Below, piece after piece: positions 15,662 through 24,765 of a stretch of DNA of 64,000 nt (within the stretch, counting starts at the first letter, position 1; the number at the start of each line of letters is the position of its first letter). This stretch comes from Prauserella salsuginis. Lineage in GTDB: Bacteria; Actinomycetota; Actinomycetes; Mycobacteriales; Pseudonocardiaceae. Under the pieces are notes generated by a model that was not told the DNA's origin, did no database searches, and saw only the letters and a list, made by a program, of their open reading frames with translations. Both the position numbers and the translations under genes were made by a program. Location of the stretch: the NCBI RefSeq assembly GCF_024648885.1, contig NZ_JANBBF010000012.1:186001-250000 (forward strand), in the 5' to 3' direction.

Positions 15662-16645
15662 ATGTCTACAATTCTGCCCACCGGTCCGTCGCGTATCGTC
15701 GGCACACCGGTCGCGCGGGCGCTGGCTTGGCTGATCGGGCCGCGGGGATTGCGCGATCAGGCCACTCTGCGCCGCGAGATACAGGGCAAAGTCGTCGTGA
15801 TCACCGGAGCGTCCTTCGGGGTCGGCGAGGCGACGGCGAAATGGTTTGCCGGTGCCGGTGCACGGGTTGTCCTCGCCGCGCGATCGGTCGATCGGTTGAG
15901 GGAGGTTTCCGACGAGATCGCCGCCGCCGGTGGTGAGGCCTATTCGTATCCGCTCGACCTGACAAGCGAGGATTCGGTGCGCGAATTCGCCGATGCGGTT
16001 CTGTGTGACTTCGGTGGCGTCGACGTACTGATTCACAACGCGGGCAAGTCGCTGCGGCGCTCGATCCACCTGTCCTACGACCGGCCCAAGGACGTCACCG
16101 CCACCACCGGCGCGAACTACCTGGGGCCGATGCGGCTGACTCTGGCACTGCTGCCCGGTATGCGCGAGCGCGGCAGTGGCCATATCGTCAACGTCTCGAC
16201 GGTCGGCATCATGTTCCCCGTCGCGCCGAAGTGGGGTTTCTACCTGTCGTCGAAGCTGGCCTTCGACTGGTGGATGCGAGCGGTAGGCGCCGAAGCCCGT
16301 GCCGACGGCGTCACCTTGACCACCTTCTACGGCGGCCTGCTGCACACCAGGATGAGCGCACCCAGCCGCTGGATGCGGGTGCTGCCGGGGCAGACTTCGC
16401 AGGACGCGGCCAAAGTGCTGGCCAAAGCCGTGGTGAACAAGCCGCGCACGATGACCCCGCTCTACGGCTTCCCGTCGGCGATCCTGGTGACGCTGCTGCG
16501 GCTGCCGCTGGAAGTGCTGGTGGAACGGATCTTCCGCAATCTCGGTGATACTCAGGCCTCGCTGTCGCGGCTGCGACCCGCCGCCGGTTCGCCACCGGTT
16601 GCGTCCGTCGGCGACCAGGCGGAGGTGGCTAGCGGTGCGCGCTGA
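15662..16645 (+). CDS. SDR-family oxidoreductase, acyl/lipid-type
   Basis: 327 residues, 6 nt after the TetR stop, with about 40 extra residues before the Rossmann core. Cofactor motif TGASFGVGEATAKWF, then LAARSVDRL (NADP-type arginine), NAGKSLRRS, the catalytic Ser in NVSTVG and the Tyr/Lys in FYLSSK. A long C-terminal extension with hydrophobic stretch (AILVTLLRLPLEVLVERIF) suggests membrane contact. The shape resembles mycobacterial SDRs associated with fatty-acyl and wax metabolism (SadH/CER-like reductases), so a lipid carbonyl or acyl-CoA is the likely substrate. Overlaps the acyl-CoA ligase start by 11 nt. Confidence 0.8.
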   Translation: MSTILPTGPSRIVGTPVARALAWLIGPRGLRDQATLRREIQGKVVVITGASFGVGEATAKWFAGAGARVVLAARSVDRLREVSDEIAAAGGEAYSYPLDLTSEDSVREFADAVLCDFGGVDVLIHNAGKSLRRSIHLSYDRPKDVTATTGANYLGPMRLTLALLPGMRERGSGHIVNVSTVGIMFPVAPKWGFYLSSKLAFDWWMRAVGAEARADGVTLTTFYGGLLHTRMSAPSRWMRVLPGQTSQDAAKVLAKAVVNKPRTMTPLYGFPSAILVTLLRLPLEVLVERIFRNLGDTQASLSRLRPAAGSPPVASVGDQAEVASGAR

Positions 16646-18287
16646 TCTTCGACACGGCCTCCGGCAGTGGGGTTCGGCACTGTCCGCGATCGCGAAGTCG
16701 GGAATGCTCGCACCGGTCGGTCCGCGCAAGGCGGCGGCCCTGGCCCGCAGCTTCTACCGATACGGGCCGACCCCGGCGATGTTGCTGGCGGCGACGGCGA
16801 TCCGCCACCCGGACAAGGTCGCGATCATCGACGACGCCGGGGAGCTGACGTACCGGCAGCTGCAAGGGCGTGCCGAAGCGATCGCGGCCGCGCTGTTCGC
16901 GGCCACGCCGACGCCCCCTAGATCAGTGGGCATCCTCTGCCGCAACCATCGCGGGTTCGCCGAGGCGCTGGCCGCGGGCGCACAACTCGGCGCGGAACTG
17001 ATCTTCATCAACACCGAACTCCCACCGGCGCAGTTGCACGCGATCCTGGCCAGGCACCAGCCCGACGTTCTGATCTACGACGACGAGTACGCTGCCGCCG
17101 TCGAGGACGCCTACTATCTGGGGTTGCGGGTGCCGGCCTGGCATGAACCCAGCGCCGAAACCTCTGCGCTGCCCAGCCTCGACGACCTCGCCGCGCGCAG
17201 TGGTCCGGCACCGCCGCGGGTGCGTGGCACGGTCAAGCTGACCTTGCTGACCTCGGGAACCACGGGATTGGCCAAGGGAGTGCCGCGCGCGGTCAAGCCC
17301 ACTGCGATCGTGCTGTTGGCCGTGACGGCGATGGCGATCGTGCGACTACGCACGACGGACCGGGTCTTGGTCGCACCGCCGATGTTCCACGGTTTCGGAC
17401 TGCTCGCTCTACTCGGCCCGCTGGCCTTGGGCGCGACCGCGATCTGCCGCCGCCGATTCGACGCGCAGACCGCGCTGGACGATATCGCCCGCCACCGGGT
17501 CACGGTGGTGATGGCGGTGCCGGTCATGTTGCAGCGAATGTTGGCCGTGCCCGGTCTTACCGACAACGCGTCGGCGCGTTCGGCGCTGCGGATCATGGTC
17601 ACCGGCGCCGCACCGATCGCACCGGCAACGGTGTCGGCGCTGATCGAGGAATTCGGGCCGATTCTGGTCAACGGCTACGGCTCGACCGAGGCCGGTCTCG
17701 TCACGATCGCCACGCCCCAGGACCTCCTCGCCGCACCCGACACGATCGGCCGGACCCTGCTCGGGGTGTCGGTGCGAATCCTGCGCGCCGACCGAACCGA
17801 GGCAGCCACCGGCGAGATCGGTGAGATCTTTGTCCGCAGTGGACTGGAGTACGCCGGTTACACCCCCGACGCCGCCGCAACGGTGTCGTCAAAGGAGATC
17901 CTCGACGGCCACGTCAGCACCGGGGACCTGGGGCACTTCGACGCCGAAGGCCATCTGTTCATCGATGGTCGTGCCGACGACATGATCGTCTCCGGCGGAG
18001 AGAACGTCTTCCCCGGCGAGGTCGAATACCGTCTCGTCGAGCACCCCGATATCACGGACGCCGTCGTGATCGGCGTCGCGGACGCCGAGTTCGGTCAGGT
18101 CTTCAACGCGTTCATCGTGCTCGGTTCCGGGGCCGCGACCCCGGCCGATGACGCCCTCAAGCAGCATGTGCGCCAAGCGCTCGAACGCTACAAGGTTCCC
18201 AAACGGTTCATCGTGGTCGACGAGATTCCGCGCAACGCAAGCGGCAAGGTTCTGCGGGCGAAACTGCACGCCCCGACCACGCCCTGA
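16635..18287 (+). CDS. Fatty acyl-CoA synthetase / AMP-dependent ligase (FadD-type)
   Basis: 550 residues from the GTG at 16635. ANL-superfamily motifs in order: P-loop LLTSGTTGLAKGVPRA (about 205), VAPPMFHGFG, NGYGSTEAG (about 345), STGDLGHFD with the ATP-ribose Asp, the hinge GRADDMIVSGGENVFPGEVE, and the catalytic lysine in NASGKVLRAKL near the C-terminus. All key residues are present. It would activate a carboxylic acid, probably medium/long-chain, to acyl-CoA through acyl-AMP. Neighbours (monooxygenase, SDRs, patatin, lipase) place it in a lipid-processing operon reminiscent of the mycobacterial mymA/fadD13 locus. Confidence 0.88.
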   Translation: MRADLRHGLRQWGSALSAIAKSGMLAPVGPRKAAALARSFYRYGPTPAMLLAATAIRHPDKVAIIDDAGELTYRQLQGRAEAIAAALFAATPTPPRSVGILCRNHRGFAEALAAGAQLGAELIFINTELPPAQLHAILARHQPDVLIYDDEYAAAVEDAYYLGLRVPAWHEPSAETSALPSLDDLAARSGPAPPRVRGTVKLTLLTSGTTGLAKGVPRAVKPTAIVLLAVTAMAIVRLRTTDRVLVAPPMFHGFGLLALLGPLALGATAICRRRFDAQTALDDIARHRVTVVMAVPVMLQRMLAVPGLTDNASARSALRIMVTGAAPIAPATVSALIEEFGPILVNGYGSTEAGLVTIATPQDLLAAPDTIGRTLLGVSVRILRADRTEAATGEIGEIFVRSGLEYAGYTPDAAATVSSKEILDGHVSTGDLGHFDAEGHLFIDGRADDMIVSGGENVFPGEVEYRLVEHPDITDAVVIGVADAEFGQVFNAFIVLGSGAATPADDALKQHVRQALERYKVPKRFIVVDEIPRNASGKVLRAKLHAPTTP

Positions 18288-18312
18288 TCGAGCACTTCGG
18301 AAAGGCCGGGCC

Positions 18313-19815
18313 ATGACTACGAAGCCATATCGCGAGCCCTCGATCATCATCATCGGTGCCGGCGTCGCCGGAATCGCCGCCGCGGTGACCTTCAAGAAGG
18401 CCGGGTTCGAGGATTTCGTTATCCTGGAGAAAGGATCCGACGTCGGTGGGGTGTGGTTCTGGAATCGCTATCCGGGACTGACTTGCGATGTGCCCTCGCA
18501 GGTGTACCAGTTCGGGTTCGCCCCGAAGGCGGACTGGAGCCGGATCTGGGCCACCGGAGCCGAAATCCAGCGTTATCACGCCGACGTTGTCGAGAAGTTC
18601 GGATTACGCGAGCACTTGCGCCTGGACAGCGAGGTCACCGACGCGGTATTCGACGGGAACCGCTGGGACGTCACCGTCGCCGATGGCACCCGACACCGCG
18701 CGGACTTCGTCATCGCCGCGACCGGCGTACTGCACCATCCGTTCACCCCCGACATCCCGGGGCTGGACGAATTTGCCGGTGCCACGGTTCACACCGCGCG
18801 CTGGAACGACTCGATTGTCACCGAGGGCAAGCGGATCGCGGTGATCGGCTCCGGCTCGACCGGCGTGCAGGTCGTGTCGGCACTACAGCCGGACGCGGCG
18901 ACACTGACCCAGTTCGCCCGCACTCCGCAGTGGGTGCTGTGGGCGCCGATGGGATTGCGACAGTCCTCGCTGGTGACCAAGGTGCTCTTGGCGTCCCCGG
19001 CTCTGCGCGATCGGGTCTACGGCCTGTCGCTGTGGGCGTCGGGGATTCTCGCCGACGTCGTCCTGCGTCCGACCTGGCGGCGCAGACTGGTCCAGCGATT
19101 CGCGCGCTGGTCGTTGCGCGCGCAGGTCCGCGACCGGAAGCTGCGCGAAACACTGACCCCCGACTATCAGCCACTGTGCAAGCGGCAGGTCGTCTCGGGC
19201 ACCTACTACCAGGCCATCCAGGCAGCCAATGCGGAACTGGTCACCGAAGGGATCACCGAGATCACCCCGGCCGGTATCCGCACCGCCGACGGGCGTGAGC
19301 ACGAGATCGACCTGATCGTGTTCGCGACCGGGTTCCACCCGCACAACTACATGCGCCCGATGAACCTACGTGGCCGCGACGGGCTCACCATCGATCAGGC
19401 GTGGGAGAAAGGCCCACGCGCCTACCGCATGTCCGCGATCCCCGGTTTCCCGAACCTGTTCACGGTGCTCGGGCCGAATTCGCCGACCGGGTCGATCTCG
19501 CTGCAGTACTCCGCCGAACTCACCTCCCGCTACATCACCCGCTGGCTCGAGCGTTTCCGGGCCGGTGAGTTCGACACCGTCGAGGTCACCGAGGATGCCA
19601 CCACCCGGTTCAACGACGCGGTAGCCGAGGCGATGGGCCCGACCGTGTGGAACACCGGCTGCAACTCCTGGTACTTCACCGAGCAGAACACCATCGACCT
19701 GTGGCCCTTCGACCGCAAGACGATGACCGCGATGCTCACAGAACCCGACGACCACGACTTCCTGATCAACCGAAACGCACCCGCGCGCGACTCCGCCGAA
19801 TCATCGACCCGCTGA
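18313..19815 (+). CDS. Flavin monooxygenase, Baeyer-Villiger type
   Basis: 500 residues from the ATG at 18313, 25 nt after the ligase. FAD-binding GAGVAGIAAA at residue 17, then GVWFWNRYPGLTCDVPSQVY, typical of class B monooxygenases. The fingerprint FAGATVHTARWND corresponds to the FxGxxxHxxxW(P/D) signature of type I Baeyer-Villiger enzymes. The second Rossmann motif GSGSTGVQ binds NADPH, and the ATGFHPHNYM segment closes the FAD domain. It would insert oxygen next to a ketone, giving an ester or lactone; the adjacent esterase/lipase-type genes could then hydrolyse the product. Substrate not identifiable by sequence. Confidence 0.87.
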   Translation: MTTKPYREPSIIIIGAGVAGIAAAVTFKKAGFEDFVILEKGSDVGGVWFWNRYPGLTCDVPSQVYQFGFAPKADWSRIWATGAEIQRYHADVVEKFGLREHLRLDSEVTDAVFDGNRWDVTVADGTRHRADFVIAATGVLHHPFTPDIPGLDEFAGATVHTARWNDSIVTEGKRIAVIGSGSTGVQVVSALQPDAATLTQFARTPQWVLWAPMGLRQSSLVTKVLLASPALRDRVYGLSLWASGILADVVLRPTWRRRLVQRFARWSLRAQVRDRKLRETLTPDYQPLCKRQVVSGTYYQAIQAANAELVTEGITEITPAGIRTADGREHEIDLIVFATGFHPHNYMRPMNLRGRDGLTIDQAWEKGPRAYRMSAIPGFPNLFTVLGPNSPTGSISLQYSAELTSRYITRWLERFRAGEFDTVEVTEDATTRFNDAVAEAMGPTVWNTGCNSWYFTEQNTIDLWPFDRKTMTAMLTEPDDHDFLINRNAPARDSAESSTR

Positions 19816-19834
19816 ATCCAGAATGAGGGCACAA

Positions 19835-20743
19835 ATGTCCAGCAAACCCCGAATCGATCTCACCGGCGTCGTCGTCATCATCACCGGCGGCGGCCGCGGA
19901 ATCGGCGCCGCCACCGCGCAAGCGTTCAGCGCGCGCGGTGCGCACCTGTGGATCGGCGACATCGACACCGATATCGCCTGCGCCACCGCATCCTGGATCC
20001 CGCACTGCCGCAGCGCACGCCTGGACGTGACCAGCGCCGAATCCTGGCGCGAATTCCTCGCCGAAGTCATCGAGGAGGAAGGCCGAATCGACATCCTGGT
20101 CAACAACGCCGGGGTCATGCCGCTCGGCGGCTTCATCGAGGAAACCCAGTCCACCACCGATCTCATCCTCGACGTCAACGTGCGCGGTGTCATCAACGGA
20201 ATGCGCGCGGTGCTGCCCAGCATGGCCGAAGCAGGGCGCGGCCACATTATCAATGTGGCGTCGATGGCCGGGATGATCCCGATTCCGGGCATGGTCACCT
20301 ACAACGGCTCCAAGTTCGCCGCGCTGGGGCTGTCGCTGGCCGCGCGCCACGAGTACGCGGGCACCGGTGTCACCGTGACCGCAGTGCTGCCCTGCGCAGT
20401 GCGCACGGAACTGTCCTCGGGCGCGACCCTGGGCAAGGGCATGCCGACGGTCGATCCCGAAGACGTGGCGCGTGCCGTCGTCGACAGCGTGCGGCGCAGG
20501 CCCGAACAGGTCTCGGTCCCAGGCTGGGTAGCGCCCGGCTGGTCACTCGTGCGGGCACTGGTTCCCCGATTCATCGAGAACGCCCTACGCCGCCTCGTCG
20601 ACGACCGGCGTGCACTGAACGGGATCGACCCCGAGGGCCGACGTGCCTACCTCGACCGCATCGAACGTCATGCCCGCGAACACACCGCCACCGCCGAGAC
20701 CACCTCCAAGCGCCCGCTAGCCCGCAAGACCGGCCTTCGATGA
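19835..20743 (+). CDS. Short-chain dehydrogenase (SDR)
   Basis: 302 residues from the ATG at 19835; GAGGG lies 8 nt upstream, and an earlier in-frame ATG at 19823 is less well placed. TGGGRGIGAATAQAF cofactor loop, GDIDTD after strand 2 (NAD-type acid), NNAGVMPLGG, catalytic NVASM Ser and YNGSK dyad. The C-terminal extension is basic and Arg-rich. It overlaps the patatin-like gene by ATGA. It resembles mycobacterial SDRs next to BVMO genes and may oxidise an alcohol to the ketone that feeds the monooxygenase. Confidence 0.83.
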   Translation: MSSKPRIDLTGVVVIITGGGRGIGAATAQAFSARGAHLWIGDIDTDIACATASWIPHCRSARLDVTSAESWREFLAEVIEEEGRIDILVNNAGVMPLGGFIEETQSTTDLILDVNVRGVINGMRAVLPSMAEAGRGHIINVASMAGMIPIPGMVTYNGSKFAALGLSLAARHEYAGTGVTVTAVLPCAVRTELSSGATLGKGMPTVDPEDVARAVVDSVRRRPEQVSVPGWVAPGWSLVRALVPRFIENALRRLVDDRRALNGIDPEGRRAYLDRIERHAREHTATAETTSKRPLARKTGLR

Positions 20744-21666
20744 CCACCCGGGCTCTGGTAATCGGCTGCGGCGGCACGATCGGCAGGGCGTGGACCATCG
20801 CGGCCTTGTACGCGCTGTCCGAACAACTCCAGTGGGATCCGCGCACCGCCGACCTGTTGCAGGGAACCTCTGCAGGCGCCGAACTGGTGACCATGCTCGC
20901 CAGTGGCGTCGCGGTCGACGAACTAGTGGCTATGCAGCAGGGCAACGCCGATGACCCACGGCTGCGCTCCCACCACGCCGACACACCGCCGAGCTTGCCG
21001 CCCCTACCGCTCCCCCGACCGCTCAACCCGCGGCTGCTGCGCTCGCAGCGTGGGCTGGCCGCACTGGCCGGGATCGCTCCGATCGGCCGCGGCGACCCGA
21101 GCTGGCTGGCGCGCCTGGCCGACGGTTTCACCGCGGGCCGGGACTGGCTCGACCACTCTGCCGCTCGAATGGTCGCCTTCGACATCGATTCCGGAGAACG
21201 GGTCGCGTTCGGCGCTCCCGGTGCGCCCGCTGTATCACCGGCGACCGCATTGCAGGCATCCTGGTCGGTCCCGGGCTGGATGCCGCCGGTCACCGCGCAC
21301 GGCCGCACCTACATCGACGGCGGTGCGGCCTCGACCGTCTCGCTCGACCTGCTCGCCGACGACGACTTCGACGAGATCTACCTCATCGCCCCGATGGCCT
21401 CACCGGACCGAGCCCGCATCCCTGGCCTCGGCGGGTTCCTCGAAGACCGCTGTCTGCGCCGGCCGATGACCGGCATCCTCGCCGCCGAGATCGCTACCGT
21501 CACCGCCCGCGGGACACGCGTGATCACGATCTGCCCTGGCATCGCAGACCTGGCGAACCTGCCGCCGAACTTCATGCACCGCAAGCGGCAGCACCAGGCG
21601 TTCACCCACTCGAGCCGCACCGCCCACGACACTGTCGCCGCCGCACTGGCGACCGGTACCGGCTGA
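20740..21666 (+). CDS. Patatin-like phospholipase/acylhydrolase
   Basis: 308 residues, ATG overlapping the SDR stop. Patatin layout: glycine-rich oxyanion segment VIGCGGTIGRAW at the N-terminus, nucleophile motif GTSAG about residue 44, and the dyad Asp in YIDGGAAS about residue 190. The first loop is GCGGTIG rather than the common GGGxxG. It would hydrolyse acyl esters in the cytoplasm or at the membrane. As the sixth of seven co-directional genes behind a TetR regulator it belongs with the Baeyer-Villiger enzyme, whose ester product it could cleave. Confidence 0.83.
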   Translation: MTTRALVIGCGGTIGRAWTIAALYALSEQLQWDPRTADLLQGTSAGAELVTMLASGVAVDELVAMQQGNADDPRLRSHHADTPPSLPPLPLPRPLNPRLLRSQRGLAALAGIAPIGRGDPSWLARLADGFTAGRDWLDHSAARMVAFDIDSGERVAFGAPGAPAVSPATALQASWSVPGWMPPVTAHGRTYIDGGAASTVSLDLLADDDFDEIYLIAPMASPDRARIPGLGGFLEDRCLRRPMTGILAAEIATVTARGTRVITICPGIADLANLPPNFMHRKRQHQAFTHSSRTAHDTVAAALATGTG

Positions 21667-21708
21667 AGCCATCCTTCGACTTCACCTTGATCAGGAACGC
21701 CACACATC

Positions 21709-21728
21709 GGATTCTCAAACAAGAATCC
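21709..21728 (+). promoter_or_regulatory. 20-bp palindrome ahead of the lipase gene
   Basis: GGATTCT and AGAATCC (7-bp perfect arms) around CAAACA, ending a few bases before the AAAGGAGA ribosome-binding site of the lipase. It may be an operator or an mRNA hairpin controlling lipase translation. Its arms differ from the TetR sites at 14886 and 14946. Confidence 0.5.
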
Positions 21729-21744
21729 TTCAAAAGGAGACGAG

Positions 21745-23136
21745 ATGTCGACCGACACCAAGTCGCCGCTGCGGCGCAACCGCGGCGTCCGTGGCCGCAC
21801 ACCACGGACGCTGGCCGTGCTCAGCGTCGCAGTCCTCGCGATCGCCACGACGCTGAGCACCGCCGGCCCCGCAGCATCGGCACCGGACGCCGGGGTGTCA
21901 TCGGTTTCGTCGCCGGACACTGATTTCTACCTGCCGCCCAGCCCGCTGCCCGAAGGAGCTCCCGGGACGATCCTGCGCAGCGAACGCTTTCCCCTCGCTC
22001 TGGCCTTGCCCGGAGTCGACGGACAGGTCCCGGCGAACGCGACGCGGATCATGTACCGCAGCGCCGACACCCACGGCACTCCCACCGCAGTGACCGGCAC
22101 CTACCTCGAACCCACCCTGCCCTGGAACGGCCCCGGCCCTCGCCCGCTCATCGCAGTGGCTCCCGGCACGCAGGGGCAAGGCGACCAATGTGCACCGTCG
22201 AAAGGGTTCGCCGAACTGGTGCACTACAACCCCCCGCTCGACGGGTGGTTCAGCTACGAGACGAGCACCGCCTATTCCCTGCTGGCACGCGGGATGGCCG
22301 TGGTGATGACCGACTATCACGGACTCGGCACCCCCGCGATGCACGACTATGTCAACCGCCTCGCCGAAGCGCACGCGGTACTCGACTCGATCCGCGCCGT
22401 GGAGGCGCTGACCGGAATCACCCGTTCCAGTGCGATCTTCGGCTACTCCCAAGGTGGTGGCGCCGCCGCTGCGGCGGCCGAACTGCAGCGCTCCTACGCT
22501 CCTGAACTCGACGTGCGTGGCACCTACGCCGGTGCCCCACCCGCGGATCTCCGCGCGGCGATGGCCAGCCCAGCGGTCAACGGGGCCGTGCCCGGCGTGA
22601 TCGGTGGCACCGCACCAGGCCTGCTCGGCTACGCACTCAACGGCTTCGCCGCCGACTACCCCGAGGTCAGGCCGGTCATCGACGCGGCCCTCAATCCGGC
22701 AGGCAAGACGATGGCGGCGGACGTGGCGGACACCTGTATCGCCGAGACAGTCAGCCGCACCATGTTCCGTCCGGTCACCTTGTTCACCACCGGCGGCCGC
22801 ACCCCAGCCGAGATCGTCGACAGCTCACCGGAACTGACCGCCGTCGTCGATCAGCAACGCATCGGCCGACTCACCCCCAACGCCCCGGTACTGATCGCCG
22901 GCAGCACCAACGACGACGTCGTGCCATACCCCCAGGTTCGCCAGCTCGCCGCCGACTGGTGCGCGCACGGCGCCACCGTGCAGCTCGAACAAACCACCTG
23001 GCTGCCACCGCTGCTGCCCAGCACCGGCACCGGCCACATCCTGGAATTCCTCGCCGCCACCGCCAGCGCCCACGACTGGCTCGCCCAACGCCTCGCCGGC
23101 AAGCCGGCACCCAGCAACTGCTCCGCACTGCCGTGA
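21745..23136 (+). CDS. Secreted LIP-family lipase
   Basis: 463 residues with a long signal peptide: basic N-terminus (residues 1-21), hydrophobic core LAVLSVAVLAIATTLS, and a probable AXA-type cleavage near PAASA (about 46). The mature part is a LIP secretory lipase: APGTQGQGDQCAPS, the nucleophile elbow GYSQGGGAAAAAA around residue 235, the acid in GSTNDDVVPYPQ and a late His (GTGHILEF). A good AAAGGAGA site precedes the ATG at 21745. It ends the lipid cluster; a secreted lipase releasing fatty acids or alcohols outside the cell would feed the intracellular ligase, SDRs and monooxygenase. Confidence 0.88.
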   Translation: MSTDTKSPLRRNRGVRGRTPRTLAVLSVAVLAIATTLSTAGPAASAPDAGVSSVSSPDTDFYLPPSPLPEGAPGTILRSERFPLALALPGVDGQVPANATRIMYRSADTHGTPTAVTGTYLEPTLPWNGPGPRPLIAVAPGTQGQGDQCAPSKGFAELVHYNPPLDGWFSYETSTAYSLLARGMAVVMTDYHGLGTPAMHDYVNRLAEAHAVLDSIRAVEALTGITRSSAIFGYSQGGGAAAAAAELQRSYAPELDVRGTYAGAPPADLRAAMASPAVNGAVPGVIGGTAPGLLGYALNGFAADYPEVRPVIDAALNPAGKTMAADVADTCIAETVSRTMFRPVTLFTTGGRTPAEIVDSSPELTAVVDQQRIGRLTPNAPVLIAGSTNDDVVPYPQVRQLAADWCAHGATVQLEQTTWLPPLLPSTGTGHILEFLAATASAHDWLAQRLAGKPAPSNCSALP

Positions 23137-23739
23137 AGTCCGGCGGAGACGTCGTATGACCGGCACTTTCCAGACGGTTGAACGAGGTTGAAGCGGTCAT
23201 GGACGTAAGGCCGCTTCGACTATGCCGGCTTTCCGAAATGGTCGTCCGCGGAAGCCCCGCTCACTCTTCGCTGACTGGTACGACGTCGTCTGTGCGGGCC
23301 CATGGGAACAACCTCCTCCGTAGGCCCGCACTCTCCGCGGCAGCCTGCGACTACCTGGTGAGCCGCACAACGGCGAGGTCGGGTTCGCCGTCGTAGTCGG
23401 CCAGCTCGAAGTCGGTCTCCGGGGCTGCCGAGGATCCCGGTGTAGCAAGCCTCGCACCTAGCGTTCACCGCACCGGTGAAACGCCGGCGCGGGAGCATTC
23501 CGGCCGAGCAACGCAGGGTGTGGTCATGCCGTTCGCCGCCACGTTCTTGTCCGGATGCCAGGTGGTCGCAGCGCTGTATTGCGACGAGCCACTGGTCGAC
23601 GCGCGCACTGCCTGTTCCTGCCGGATGCCTTTTCCGTTGCGCCGGTGCGGTATCCAGTACCGCACGGTGGCTGCTGAGACGTCCGGTGCCCGGTCCGGCC
23701 CGCACGTGCTGCGAGCTTGAGGCTCCCGAACAGCAACAC
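23137..23739. other. Intergenic stretch without a supported gene
   Basis: About 600 bp between the lipase and the IclR operator. Several overlapping open frames exist on both strands, as expected at this GC content, but none has a recognisable domain plus start site. Minus-strand fragments such as ETDFELADYDGEPDLAVVRL (about 23350-23420) look protein-like but are very short. Possibly decayed coding DNA. Confidence 0.5.
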
Positions 23740-23762
23740 GTGGAGAATCTAGTATTCTCCAC
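23740..23762 (+). promoter_or_regulatory. 23-bp palindrome, candidate IclR operator
   Basis: Perfect 9-bp arms GTGGAGAAT and ATTCTCCAC around CTAGT, 27 nt before the IclR start codon. Strong, isolated and correctly placed for autoregulation by the IclR protein at 23790. Confidence 0.7.
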
Positions 23763-23789
23763 GCCAGAATCAGTACGCTGGGAGGTTCG

Positions 23790-24587
23790 ATGGCGACGGA
23801 GATGAAACAGCCCCCGCCTTACGCCATCGCCAGTGTTGATCACGCGTTGAGGCTTGCGACGATCCTCCAGCTCGAAGGAAGCCTGAGCGTGGCCGACGCG
23901 GCTGCCCGCCTGGGTGTCGCGCGATCGACCGCCCACCGGCTGCTCGCGATGCTCGTTTACCGGGACTTCGCAGTGCAGGACGACACGAAGGTCTATCGTG
24001 CGGGTCCTGTCCTGGAACTCGGCTCGCATTCGCACTCGACGGTGTCGCTGTTGCGGCGGGCGGCGTTGCCGCAGCTGCGCGAGCTGGTCGACAGGCTGGG
24101 GGAGTCGGTGAACCTGACGGTGCGCACCGGTGACACCGCTCGGTTCATCGCCTGCGTCGAGTGCCAGCAGGCCCTGAGGGTGGGTTCCCGGGAGGGCATG
24201 GTTTTCCCCGCGCACCAGACCACCGCGGGACTGCTGCTGCTCGCCGAGCTCACCGACGAGGAACTCGATTCCGTCTACGCCGGAGCGGGGCACGGCGAGG
24301 TACCCGCGATGGACGAGCTGCGCCGGGAGCTGGCAAAGGTCCGCCGCAACGGATTTGCGCTCAACCAGGGCCGTTCGGAGCGCGGAGTCGTCGCCGTCGG
24401 CGTGCCCGTTCGCTCTCCGGACGGCGCAGCGCTCGCGGGGGTGTCGGTGTCGATGCCGAGCGTGCGGTACGACCGGCGGCGGTTGCGCGCGATCGTCGCG
24501 GACCTCTCCTCGGCCGTGCGTGCGCTGGAAGCGGACCTGCACGAGCAGCTACGGGTACAACGCCAGGAGTCGGCGCATCGTCAGTGA
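23790..24587 (+). CDS. IclR-family transcriptional regulator
   Basis: 265 residues, ATG at 23790 with GGGAGG upstream. Winged helix at about 14-80 (LEGSLSVADAAARLGVARST, then AHRLLAMLVYRDFAVQDD) and the effector domain at about 90-255 with LVDRLGESVNLTVRTGD and the conserved FALNQGRSERGVVAVGVPVR segment. It lies between a 23-bp palindrome and the flavin hydroxylase gene on the same strand. IclR proteins commonly control aromatic catabolism, which fits an effector such as the substrate of that hydroxylase. Confidence 0.9.
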   Translation: MATEMKQPPPYAIASVDHALRLATILQLEGSLSVADAAARLGVARSTAHRLLAMLVYRDFAVQDDTKVYRAGPVLELGSHSHSTVSLLRRAALPQLRELVDRLGESVNLTVRTGDTARFIACVECQQALRVGSREGMVFPAHQTTAGLLLLAELTDEELDSVYAGAGHGEVPAMDELRRELAKVRRNGFALNQGRSERGVVAVGVPVRSPDGAALAGVSVSMPSVRYDRRRLRAIVADLSSAVRALEADLHEQLRVQRQESAHRQ

Positions 24588-24625
24588 GGCGTCGGGTCGG
24601 TTCAGCGTTCGCAGGCCCTCGTGGT

Positions 24626-24644
24626 AGTTCTTTACAGCAGAACT
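24626..24644 (+). promoter_or_regulatory. Inverted repeat upstream of the flavin hydroxylase
   Basis: AGTTCT and AGAACT, perfect 6-bp arms, 7-bp spacer, about 120 nt before the hydroxylase start. It could be a second regulator site or part of a promoter; its arms do not match the palindrome at 23740. Confidence 0.3.
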
Positions 24645-24765
24645 CTCTGTTCCTCAGTGCGTAACCGCCGGAGGATGGACCGAGCCATCCGGTAGTTCGT
24701 AGGCAGCACTGCGGCCCCTTCACTCGGGGTTCCGCGGGGTTGGATGCCAGGAGGAGTTCAGTCCA

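Noticed and set aside
23465-23739. Several short frames between the lipase and IclR genes, on both strands
   Set aside because: No domain, no good ribosome-binding site and mutually overlapping; reported only as an unexplained intergenic stretch.
23220-24542. 440-residue minus-strand frame across the IclR gene
   Set aside because: Composition is typical of an antisense shadow in high-GC DNA and the plus strand carries a clear IclR gene.
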